DNA of 64,000 nt from NCBI GenBank assembly GCA_009789175.1, contig CP046866.1, positions 1,612,001-1,676,000 on the forward strand, in the 5' to 3' direction. A program made the position numbers and the translations under genes. Below the pieces are notes generated by a model. That model was not told the DNA's origin. It did no database searches and saw nothing but the letters and a program-made list of their open reading frames with translations. This DNA is from Salinibaculum litoreum (GTDB lineage Archaea; Halobacteriota; Halobacteria; Halobacteriales; Haloarculaceae). Shown in pieces: positions 24,951-32,927 of this stretch; positions within the stretch are counted from its first letter, which is position 1, and the number at the start of each line of letters is the position of its first letter.

Positions 24951-26172
24951 AACCAGCGGCCAGTGGACAGCACCCCTCGGAGACGTAGACCCTGCAGGGT
25001 CGCGCCACCAGGGCCGGCGTTCTGCGGTCGCACTGACCGAGGAAGCCGTCGTCGTCGGCACGGCCGACGGTCGCGTCCGAGCCTTCGACCGGACGACGGG
25101 GACAGCACAGTGGCATACCTCCGATTCACCGGATGCAAGCATCGTCACCGCTGTCACTCACGACGGCAACATCGTAGTCGGCGAACGTGGACCGCAGGGC
25201 AGCGTTCGCGTCTACGACGGCGACGGCTCGCTGCGGTGGCGCTATGACACAGCAGCGGACGTCGGCACCCCCCAGAAGGACACCCGCTTTTTCCTGCCGT
25301 TCGTCGTCGACGCTGTCTCGGCTGAGGGGCGTCTCTACGTCGCCAGCCGCCGGTACGAGCGACGCGGTGACCGACCGGACGGAAAGCGCCGGCACTTCGA
25401 AAGCGTTGTCTATGCCTTCGAGGGCAGCGGCGAGGTCGCGTGGCGATACCGGACAGATGCCTCGCCAATCGCACTCGACTGTGACGGGGAACGTCTCGCC
25501 GTCGCCTACAACCGCTGTCCCGGCGACCACCAGGACGGGCTAGTCGTGTTGACTGCTGCCGACGGCAGCGCGTGTCTGCGATGGGACCCCGGGACCGAAG
25601 GGCAGCGACGCATCGGTGACGTGTCGCTGGTCGAGGACGGCGTCGTATGCACCTGCCACGGCGATTACCGGGGCTACCGGCTCGACGCCGACGGCACAGT
25701 CGAGTGGGCTGTCGACCTCGCGGTCCCCCGTGATATCGACGGGGAGACGGTCTACGCGTACCCGAACCACGTCCACGCAACTGAGGAGGGAGTCGTCTTC
25801 GTGACCGGAAACACCTATCCCGAGGACGGCCGTGAAGCCGAGGCCTTGCATCCGGTCGAACACACCGCCTTCGGGTACACATCGGACGGCAACCGTCGGT
25901 GGAAGGCATCAGTCGACGGCTTCGCGAGCGGTATCGCCACCGACGGTGTGGCAGTGGCGGTTCCATGCGCACAGAACTTCCGGCGACGCGACGCCGGGGC
26001 ACACGGCTGTCACAGGTGCCACGTTCGTGACGGACACGCAGACACACTCGACACAGAGGGCATCGCAACCGCAGCGGCCATCGCGGATGGGACACTCGCC
26101 TTGGTCGAAGAGCCCGTCGTCTACCACGACGACGGCACCGAGCGTGGAGCCTATCGCCTCCGGGTCGAGTGA
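24943..26172 (+). CDS. PQQ-like beta-propeller protein at the end of the B12 block
   Basis: This 409-residue protein has repeated blade motifs of the PQQ/WD-like type, for example VVVGTADGRVRAFDRTTGTAQW, VVYAFEGSGEVAWRY and CTCHGDYRGYRLDADGTVEW. No signal peptide is present, so it is probably cytoplasmic. Cys and His residues cluster late (RDAGAHGCHRCHVRDGHADT), a possible metal or heme site. It overlaps the DUF3209 gene, which ties it to the B12 block. A scaffold or metal-handling role is possible, but no activity is evident. Confidence 0.8.
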   Translation: MTETSGQWTAPLGDVDPAGSRHQGRRSAVALTEEAVVVGTADGRVRAFDRTTGTAQWHTSDSPDASIVTAVTHDGNIVVGERGPQGSVRVYDGDGSLRWRYDTAADVGTPQKDTRFFLPFVVDAVSAEGRLYVASRRYERRGDRPDGKRRHFESVVYAFEGSGEVAWRYRTDASPIALDCDGERLAVAYNRCPGDHQDGLVVLTAADGSACLRWDPGTEGQRRIGDVSLVEDGVVCTCHGDYRGYRLDADGTVEWAVDLAVPRDIDGETVYAYPNHVHATEEGVVFVTGNTYPEDGREAEALHPVEHTAFGYTSDGNRRWKASVDGFASGIATDGVAVAVPCAQNFRRRDAGAHGCHRCHVRDGHADTLDTEGIATAAAIADGTLALVEEPVVYHDDGTERGAYRLRVE

Positions 26173-26380
26173 CGGGTAACTCCCTGAATAGGGGTCCCAG
26201 TTGGCGGTCACGCTATCCCCCGACTACTGACCGTCGACTGTGTCGCGTGACAAAACGTCTAGCTGGTGTTGGATCTGTCTGATATCGTCGAGCTTGATGC
26301 CCGGAGTAGCTGCACTCACCCACCAGTTTGTTCCTAGAAGATAAGTGTACGCGGGTCGTTTTTACTGTCGAGAGAGCGAA

Positions 26381-29300
26381 ATGTACGAAGAGAGCGACGA
26401 AGAGGCCACTACAGACCATTTTCAAGCTATCGGTGGGGAATCCAGGGGTGTCTACGAGGCAATCTTTCGTGAGATAGAGGATGCGGTCTTTCTGGTCGAT
26501 GTCGAGCGAGACGCCGACGACTACACGTATACATTCCGACGGAACAACAGCTCACACCGGCAGCAAACAGGGCTTTCCAGGGACGAATTGCGCGGGCAGA
26601 CACCGCGGGAACTGCTCGGCGACGAACAGGGCGGGGCTGTCGTGGAGAACTATCGCCGCTGTGTCGAACAGGGAGAGACAATCGAGTACGAGGAGACTCT
26701 GGACCTCCCGGGTGGAACGACGCACTGGCAGACCAAGCTCACCCCGATTACCGACGACGGGCAGGTAACTCAGCTTGTCGGCGTGTCTCGGGACATTACC
26801 GAGCAGAAAAAGCACGAACAGAAACTCCAGCGCATGGTCCGCCGGGTCGAGACCGTGCTGGAAACCATGTCCGCAGCGGTGTTCTTGAAGGATACCGGCG
26901 GCCGATATCTCCTGATGAATCAGGCGTGCCGGGACCTGTTCGGCATCGGGCCGGAGGAGGACATTACAGGACTGACCGATGCTGACCTCTTCCCTCCGGA
27001 CCGGGCCGAAGACGCCAAAGCCGACGACCAGCGTGTTATCGAGACCGGCGACCAGATCGAAATCGAAGAGACGATTCCAACCACCCGGGGGGAAACAGTC
27101 CGTCTGACGCGGAAGTCGCCGGTCTACGACGAGACCGGGACAGTCGAGGCGATTTGTGGTGTCTCGACTGACATCACTGCCCAGAAAGAACGTGAACGAG
27201 CCCTGGAACGCACCCGAAAGCGACTCCAGGTGTTGTTTGACGAGGCCCCGGACGGGGTCGTCGTACACGACAGGGAGGGGAACGTCCTCGACGTGAACCA
27301 GCACGTGGTCGACGAACTCGGCTACGCTCCCGAGGCGCTCACCTCGATGTCCGTGGCGGATTTCGAGGTCGGCCTGGACCGCGAGACGTTGCACGACATC
27401 TGGGAGGGGATGGACATCGGCGAGACAAAACAGGCCGAAGGCGAACACGAGCGTGCGGATGGTTCGACGTTCCCGGTCGAGGTCTGGGTGTCAAAAATCG
27501 AGGTACACGGCGACCCGCAGTATCTCGCGCTCAGCCGGAACATCTCCGACCGAAAGCAGCGCAAGCGGGAGCTGATTCGCTACGAGTCAATCGTCGAGAG
27601 CATGGACGACATCGTCTACGTGGTCGGAGACGACCGACAAATCGAATATGTGAACCCGTCGCTGGCACGCTACACTGGCCAGCCGGCCGACGCTCTCGAA
27701 GGGGAAGACATCGAGCAGAGTACACAACAGATGACCGCCTCAGAGGCGGACGCTCGGGAGTTTCTGGACGCGATAGAGCAGGCACTTCTGGCAGGCAGCC
27801 GTGACGATGCCAGCCTGGACACGGACGAGGAGTTCCCGATCAGAGTCGAAATCGAACTCGACCTCCCCGAAGGGACCGTCGTCACAGACCAGTGGATATC
27901 GCCGCTGCACGTCGACGAGGAGCAAACCGGTGCGTTCGTCATTTCACGCGATATAACGGAGCGTCGAGAGCGCGAGCGCCGAATCAAGGAACTCAACGAA
28001 CGGCTCGAACTGGCGATTGACGGCGCGGACCTCGGCGTCTGGGACTGGAACATGCAGACCGACGAGGTGGAGTTCAACGATAACTGGGCCACGATGTTGG
28101 GCTATGCTCCCGAGGAAATCGACTCACACTTGGAGGAGTGGGAACGGCGGGTTCATCCCGATGATATCGAAGCGGTCGAGGAGGACCTCGATGCGCACAT
28201 GGCGGGCGAGACAGACTACTACGAAACCGAACACCGGATGCGGACGGCCGACGGCGACTGGAGATGGATCCGTGATATCGGGAAGATTTTCGAGCGCGAT
28301 GCGGACGGAAATCCGGTTCGGGCGGTCGGCATCCATCTGGATATCGACGACCAGAAACGCGCCGAACAGGCACTTCTCGAGGAGCGGGAAATGTTCACGC
28401 AGGGGCCAGCAGTGGTTTTCAAGTGGGAAAACGCCGAGGGCTGGCCGGTCGAGTACGTCTCGGAAAACATCGAAGAAGTCCTCGGGTACACGGCCGACGA
28501 ACTGGAATCGGGTACCGTGGCCTTCTCCGAAATCATCCACGAGGCCGACCGTGCCCGGGTAAGCGAGGAAGTCAAAGAACACAGTGGGCCGGAGTCCGAC
28601 CAGTTCAGCCACGACCCGTACCGTGTCCTGACAGCCGACGGTGACGTTCGGTGGGTACTCGACCACACCAAAAACATCCGTGACGGCGATGGGATTACTC
28701 ACCGGCTCGGATATCTGGTCGACATCACCGAACGCAAGGAACGCGAGCGTGAACTTCAGGAGTTCCGCGAGGCTGTCGAACAGTCCGGGCACGCGGTCTA
28801 TATAACGAATACCGACGGGACCATCGAGTACGTCAACCCAGCCTTCGAAGAAATCACGGGCTACACCGAGGAGCGGGTACTGGGTGAGACGCCGCGCGTA
28901 CTCAGCTCCGATGAACACGGTGATGAGTTCTACGAGGAGTTCTGGGAGACGCTGCACTCGGGCGAGCGCTGGGAAAGTGAAATGGTCGACGAGCGGGCCG
29001 ATGGCGAGCAAATCGTTCTCCACCAGACGGTGTCGCCGCTGACCGGCGACGACGGCGAGCCCGAGCGATTCGTCGCGGTCGCACAGGATATCACAGCGCG
29101 AAAGGATAACGAGGAGGCGCTGGAGCAGGCTCGCGAAGAACTCCGTCAGGTTATCGACCTCGTGCCGGACCTGATTTTCTCGAAGAACCGCGAGGGTGAG
29201 TACCTGCTTGCCAACGAGACAACCGCCGAGGCCTACGGATTGACGCCCACCGAACTCGAAGGGCGGAGAGAACGGGAGGTCATACCGGACGTGGAAGACT

Positions 29301-30175
29301 CGGAGCAGTTCCGCGAGGACGATATCAGGGTCATCGAATCCGGTGAGCCAGTAGAGATACCCGAAGAGGAACTGACAACGGCAGACGGTGAGACGAAAGT
29401 CCTGCAGACGACGAAGATTCCGTACCAGATTCCCGGTACTGGCGAGGATGCTGTCCTCGGCTACGCCCGGGACGTGACCGAGCTCAAGGCCTACGAGCAG
29501 ACGCTCGAACGCCAGCGCGACAACCTGGAGGTACTCAATCAAATCGTCCGGCACGACGTGCGCAACAACCTACAACTCGTGTTGGCTTACTCGGAGTTAC
29601 TGGAGGACCACATCGGGACTGACAGCGAGAGCATGGAACACCTTCGCCAGGTGCAGGAGGCCGGACGCGATGCTGTCAAGATTACCAAAACCGCCCGCGA
29701 TGTCACCGAGGTGTTACTCAGCTCAGAGGCCGAACACGGACCTGTGAATATCAGGCACGTCCTCGAAGAACAGGTCGAAGACGTGCGAGCAAGCCACGAG
29801 CGTGCAATCGTCTCCGTCGACGGCCCGATTCAGAGCGAGACAGTACTTGCTGACGACATGCTGGATTCGGTGTTTCGGAATCTGCTGAACAACGCCATCG
29901 TACACAACGACAAGAAAGTCCCCGAAGTCACCGTTTCGGCGACGGCAGACAGCGACGTAGTGCGGGTTCGTATCGCGGACAACGGACCGGGTATCCCCGA
30001 CAACCAGAAAGAGCAAATCTTCCAGGAAGGCGAGAAAGGCCTCGACAGCGAGGGAACCGGACTCGGGCTGTACCTCGTCGAGACGCTCGTCGACCGCTAT
30101 GGAGGAGACATCTGGGTGGTGGATAACGACCCCGAAGGCAGCGTGTTTCTGGTCGAATTACCCAGGTGTGAGTGA
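26381..30175 (+). CDS. sensor histidine kinase with eight PAS domains
   Basis: The 1264-residue protein has no membrane helix and consists of about eight consecutive PAS/PAC units (each ending in a DITE/DITA-type motif such as VSRDITEQKKHEQ, VSTDITAQKERER and LSRNISDRKQRK). It ends in a histidine kinase core: H-box IVRHDVRNNLQ near residue 1055, then N-box NNAIVHND and G-boxes NGPGIPDNQ and GTGLGLYLVE. It autophosphorylates and passes the phosphate to an unlinked regulator, since no receiver is adjacent. I start it at the ATG at 26381. A GTG 12 codons upstream precedes the TATA-like GTTTTTAC. The 208 bases before it hold no gene. It separates the two B12 blocks. Confidence 0.9.
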   Translation: MYEESDEEATTDHFQAIGGESRGVYEAIFREIEDAVFLVDVERDADDYTYTFRRNNSSHRQQTGLSRDELRGQTPRELLGDEQGGAVVENYRRCVEQGETIEYEETLDLPGGTTHWQTKLTPITDDGQVTQLVGVSRDITEQKKHEQKLQRMVRRVETVLETMSAAVFLKDTGGRYLLMNQACRDLFGIGPEEDITGLTDADLFPPDRAEDAKADDQRVIETGDQIEIEETIPTTRGETVRLTRKSPVYDETGTVEAICGVSTDITAQKERERALERTRKRLQVLFDEAPDGVVVHDREGNVLDVNQHVVDELGYAPEALTSMSVADFEVGLDRETLHDIWEGMDIGETKQAEGEHERADGSTFPVEVWVSKIEVHGDPQYLALSRNISDRKQRKRELIRYESIVESMDDIVYVVGDDRQIEYVNPSLARYTGQPADALEGEDIEQSTQQMTASEADAREFLDAIEQALLAGSRDDASLDTDEEFPIRVEIELDLPEGTVVTDQWISPLHVDEEQTGAFVISRDITERRERERRIKELNERLELAIDGADLGVWDWNMQTDEVEFNDNWATMLGYAPEEIDSHLEEWERRVHPDDIEAVEEDLDAHMAGETDYYETEHRMRTADGDWRWIRDIGKIFERDADGNPVRAVGIHLDIDDQKRAEQALLEEREMFTQGPAVVFKWENAEGWPVEYVSENIEEVLGYTADELESGTVAFSEIIHEADRARVSEEVKEHSGPESDQFSHDPYRVLTADGDVRWVLDHTKNIRDGDGITHRLGYLVDITERKERERELQEFREAVEQSGHAVYITNTDGTIEYVNPAFEEITGYTEERVLGETPRVLSSDEHGDEFYEEFWETLHSGERWESEMVDERADGEQIVLHQTVSPLTGDDGEPERFVAVAQDITARKDNEEALEQAREELRQVIDLVPDLIFSKNREGEYLLANETTAEAYGLTPTELEGRREREVIPDVEDSEQFREDDIRVIESGEPVEIPEEELTTADGETKVLQTTKIPYQIPGTGEDAVLGYARDVTELKAYEQTLERQRDNLEVLNQIVRHDVRNNLQLVLAYSELLEDHIGTDSESMEHLRQVQEAGRDAVKITKTARDVTEVLLSSEAEHGPVNIRHVLEEQVEDVRASHERAIVSVDGPIQSETVLADDMLDSVFRNLLNNAIVHNDKKVPEVTVSATADSDVVRVRIADNGPGIPDNQKEQIFQEGEKGLDSEGTGLGLYLVETLVDRYGGDIWVVDNDPEGSVFLVELPRCE

Positions 30176-30372
30176 GTCCCTCGCCTCTGGACGTGCCCGG
30201 TGGGTATCACGCAGTCACCGCTATTAGTGACGGGGCCAGTGTAGGGCCGACCGACTCTGCCTCATCTTCGAGGCAGAATAAGTAGCGTCAGAGGGTGTCA
30301 TAGAACTCTTCACAAGGTAGTTATTTTCAGCGCGGAGTGGTTGAATACGCTGTTCGCTAAGCTTGCCTATTG

Positions 30373-30380
30373 TGTGAATT
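30373..30380 (+). repeat. left target-site duplication of the insertion element
   Basis: TGTGAATT, identical to 31319-31326 on the other side of the element. The bases from 30176 to 30372 hold no supportable gene. Confidence 0.85.
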
Positions 30381-31318
30381 GGCTCTGGTGAATCACTGGA
30401 CAGCGTCAGCTTCGACCGTCAGAACTAGTGGAATGAAGCGGGAAACCGCCGATGATCCATGTCGAAGATCTCCCGCTTCACGAAGAAAGCGGTTCAGTTA
30501 GCTAAAAATGCTGTCGGTGGCCGAGGCGAAGTCGCCGCCCCCGAAGGGGGTGGCGGCTTCGCCGATTACGCTGTCGTATCGCTCCATTGTCTTCGGGTTT
30601 ACTTGGAGAAGTCCTACCGAGAGGCGTTGGATCTGCTGAGTGAGATGCCACATATTCTCGGGGAGATCGGCCTCGAACCGGCCGATCTCCCAGATCACTC
30701 GACGCTAGTGAAGTGGTTTGACAGAATCAAGACAGCACTCTGGCGAGTGCTGCTGCGCCTGTCGGCGCAGCTGCACGACACGAGCGGTCACGCCGCCATT
30801 GACGCGACATTCTTTGACCGCGAAAACGCGAGCAAACACTACTGCCGTCGGACAAATTACCGCGTTCAGACGCTCAAAGCGACAGCTCTCGTCGACACAG
30901 AAAGCCAAGCGATCCTGGACGTTCACTGTACGACCGCGAAACGCCACGACACACAGCTCGGCTGGCAGGTCGCCCGCCGCAACGCGGGCGACCTCGCCAG
31001 CCTCGCGGCGGACAAAGGCTACGATTGGATGGATTTACGCGAGAAGCTCCGCGAAGAGGGCGTAAGACCGCTGATCAAACATCGTGAGTTCCGGCCCATC
31101 GATCACGCGCATAACGCGCGGATCGATGGGCCTCAATACCGTCAGAGAGCGATGTGTGAAACCGTCTTCTCGACGATTAAGCGCACGCTCGGCGACGCCG
31201 TGCGTGCGCGAACCTGGTACGGTGAATTTCGAGAACTCGTCTTGATGTGTACGGTTCACAACATCAAACAATCTCTGAAACCATGAAATCAAGCTCTGTC
31301 TGGTGATTCACCACGGCC
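30381..31318 (+). mobile_element. complete ISH1-type IS5-family insertion sequence (938 bp)
   Basis: The left end begins GGCTCTGGTGAATCACTGG and the reverse complement of the right end begins GGCCGTGGTGAATCACCAG, imperfect terminal inverted repeats that continue through GACAG. An exact 8-bp direct repeat, TGTGAATT, flanks it, which matches the 8-bp duplication known for ISH1-like elements. The single transposase gene is intact, so the element could still be active and probably inserted recently. Confidence 0.9.
30459..31286 (+). CDS. IS5-family (ISH1 group) transposase
   Basis: The 275-residue DDE transposase catalyses cut-and-paste movement of the surrounding element. The catalytic acidic residues lie in AIDATFF (first Asp), AADKGYDW (second Asp) and CETVFSTIKR (Glu). 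Length and order match the ISH1/ISH9-like group of haloarchaeal IS5 elements. The frame is complete from the ATG at 30459 to a stop 32 bases before the right end, with no frameshift. Its G+C is lower than that of the flanking host genes. Confidence 0.93.
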   Translation: MSKISRFTKKAVQLAKNAVGGRGEVAAPEGGGGFADYAVVSLHCLRVYLEKSYREALDLLSEMPHILGEIGLEPADLPDHSTLVKWFDRIKTALWRVLLRLSAQLHDTSGHAAIDATFFDRENASKHYCRRTNYRVQTLKATALVDTESQAILDVHCTTAKRHDTQLGWQVARRNAGDLASLAADKGYDWMDLREKLREEGVRPLIKHREFRPIDHAHNARIDGPQYRQRAMCETVFSTIKRTLGDAVRARTWYGEFRELVLMCTVHNIKQSLKP

Positions 31319-31326
31319 TGTGAATT
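31319..31326 (+). repeat. right target-site duplication of the insertion element
   Basis: TGTGAATT, identical to 30373-30380. Confidence 0.85.
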
Positions 31327-31363
31327 CAATACCATTTTCAGAACCGGGGAATACTCTCATATC

Positions 31364-31846
31364 ATGAAACTAACTCGCAGGAGTGTACTGAGTTCCTGTG
31401 CAGTAGTGACAACAGCAGGACTCGCTGGTTGTTCGGCACTTGCTGATGTGAAACGGTTTGTCGTTGTAACTGTATTGGACGCTTCTGATGAATCACACAC
31501 ATTTACCATTTCAATCTCGAAAGACTCAGAAACGCTTGCGCAACAATTTGTCCGATCAGAACAGGAATACATACCAGACGGTCGCCCGAGCGCGCAGACC
31601 GAGTTACAAGTCGGGCGATACCCCAAGAATACTGAACTGACAGTACGCATTGAGTCAGAAAGCGGATTTGAAGAAACAGAACGACTCACTCTCGATTGTA
31701 AGCCTGAATACTACGCAAACTCTGTGACCGTCCGGGTAGGTGGGAGGGGTGAAATTTCGACAAGCGCGGATGGTTCTGCAAATACCTGCTTTTCTGAGTC
31801 AAGCCTCGTTTTTTCTGATAACCAGACAAATACGGAAACGAAGTAA
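31364..31846 (+). CDS. AT-rich Tat lipoprotein of unknown function
   Basis: The 160-residue protein begins with a Tat motif (TRRSVLSS) and a lipobox (GLAGC), so it is predicted to be exported folded and lipid-anchored. The rest looks beta-rich (VVVTVLDASDESHTFTISI, then TVRIESESGF), with two later cysteines. No family is recognised. Its base composition is clearly more AT-rich than neighbouring genes, and codons ending in A or T are common. It lies directly beside the insertion sequence, so it is probably acquired DNA. The 92 bases after it hold nothing clear. Confidence 0.75.
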   Translation: MKLTRRSVLSSCAVVTTAGLAGCSALADVKRFVVVTVLDASDESHTFTISISKDSETLAQQFVRSEQEYIPDGRPSAQTELQVGRYPKNTELTVRIESESGFEETERLTLDCKPEYYANSVTVRVGGRGEISTSADGSANTCFSESSLVFSDNQTNTETK

Positions 31847-31938
31847 CGCTTCGGAGTGTGCAAACCTTCGTCTGTATCAAGCAATTCAGTCCGTTTGGAC
31901 TGGCAGGGTATGATAACTATTCTATGACGCCCTCAGCG

Positions 31939-32679
31939 TCAGTCTGATAGGCTGGCCGGGTCCGCGTCGTGATCGAGTGAATCGGGTGGCGTCTCGATAT
32001 CCGGCGTACCCAGCCACGCGTGTACACTGGCGAGGACAATCCACAGCATCGCCTGGCCGAAGATAGCAACACCCCGATAGGCAGTCGCCATGGCTGCCGG
32101 CACCTCGCCGGCGACGGGGATAGAGACGAGCAGACTGGCGGCGACCAGAACAGTGAGCGGCACGAGGCTACCGGCAACGGCGAGTGGCACTCCGACGCCA
32201 CGCGTGCGGAGCCGGTCGTACGCGTAGCCCGCGAGCAGGCAGGCGAGCACGCCAGCGAGGACCATCACGCCGTACAGCGCCATCGCAGTCCGGATGTCGA
32301 GTGCCGTCTCGACGCCCGGCGGCAGCGGCGGAAGGACCAGCCAGGGCGCACCAGAGACAGAAACGAAGCCGGCCGCCGCAAGAACGTACCGTTTCGTCGT
32401 CCCCTCGCCGGGAATGGCCGGTTCGAGAAAGTAATAGACGACGCCGAACGCGATAGCGCCGAGCAACAATCCCCAGAGGATGCCGCCGCCGATGCTGACG
32501 AGATTAGTAGTCGCCGCCGAGACGGCTGCCGCCTCGTGGCCGCCGTGGCCGTGGTGGCCGTGTCCCATCCCCTCAACGGCGTGAATGAGAGGATTCCCGA
32601 CAACAGCCACGAACAGTCCGAACGCGAGCCCGCCAGCACTACCAGCGAGCAAGCCGCGCTCAACATAGCGTCGGAACAT
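31939..32679 (-). CDS. cbtA: CbtA-family cobalt transporter subunit
   Basis: CbtA (246 residues) is a membrane protein with about six helices, proposed from its genomic links to B12 genes to import cobalt together with CbtB. After the first helix comes a metal-binding loop with seven histidines (MGHGHHGHGGHE), then further helices and an acidic tail. The gene starts where cbtB stops, sharing one base, so the pair is translationally coupled. It would supply cobalt for CbiX and CobN. Confidence 0.92.
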   Translation of the reverse strand: MFRRYVERGLLAGSAGGLAFGLFVAVVGNPLIHAVEGMGHGHHGHGGHEAAAVSAATTNLVSIGGGILWGLLLGAIAFGVVYYFLEPAIPGEGTTKRYVLAAAGFVSVSGAPWLVLPPLPPGVETALDIRTAMALYGVMVLAGVLACLLAGYAYDRLRTRGVGVPLAVAGSLVPLTVLVAASLLVSIPVAGEVPAAMATAYRGVAIFGQAMLWIVLASVHAWLGTPDIETPPDSLDHDADPASLSD

Positions 32680-32864
32680 CAGTGACAGACGATACCGCCG
32701 GTGTGACGCAGGTTATGCAACGAATCATGGACAAGTGGCTCCTGAAAGACGAGCAATGCGAACGTGATTGCTGCCACCAGCGCCAGTCCGACCGCGACCT
32801 CCCGCGCTGAGAGGTCTTGCTTTGCGTGTGTCACGCGCGATGAAACCGTGTCTTCCCTCACCAT
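32679..32864 (-). CDS. cbtB: CbtB-family cobalt transporter subunit
   Basis: CbtB (61 residues) has one transmembrane helix and a C-terminal metal-binding tail, VHDSLHNLRHTGGIVCH, with four histidines and a cysteine. This is the family's signature. It is the small partner of CbtA. The ATG at 32864 has a candidate operator (32882-32898) covering its core promoter region. It lies 63 bases downstream of chlID on the same strand but seems to have its own promoter. Confidence 0.9.
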   Translation of the reverse strand: MVREDTVSSRVTHAKQDLSAREVAVGLALVAAITFALLVFQEPLVHDSLHNLRHTGGIVCH

Positions 32865-32881
32865 CTAAATCACAATTGCCA

Positions 32882-32898
32882 TAATACAACTAAAGTTG
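32882..32898. promoter_or_regulatory. candidate B12-regulon operator upstream of cbtBA
   Basis: TAATACAACTAAAGTTG holds a perfect CAAC-TAAA-GTTG palindrome (32887-32898) and shares TAATACAAC with the cbiT promoter. It lies 18-34 bases before the cbtB start, overlapping the position where TATA and BRE are expected. Confidence 0.45.
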
Positions 32899-32927
32899 AA
32901 AAAGTTTGCCTTTTCTACAATCACACT

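Noticed and set aside
28124..29554. Long minus-strand frame (476 codons) inside the multi-PAS kinase
   Set aside because: It is a shadow of the kinase on the plus strand. It has no family motif and lies wholly inside a certain gene.
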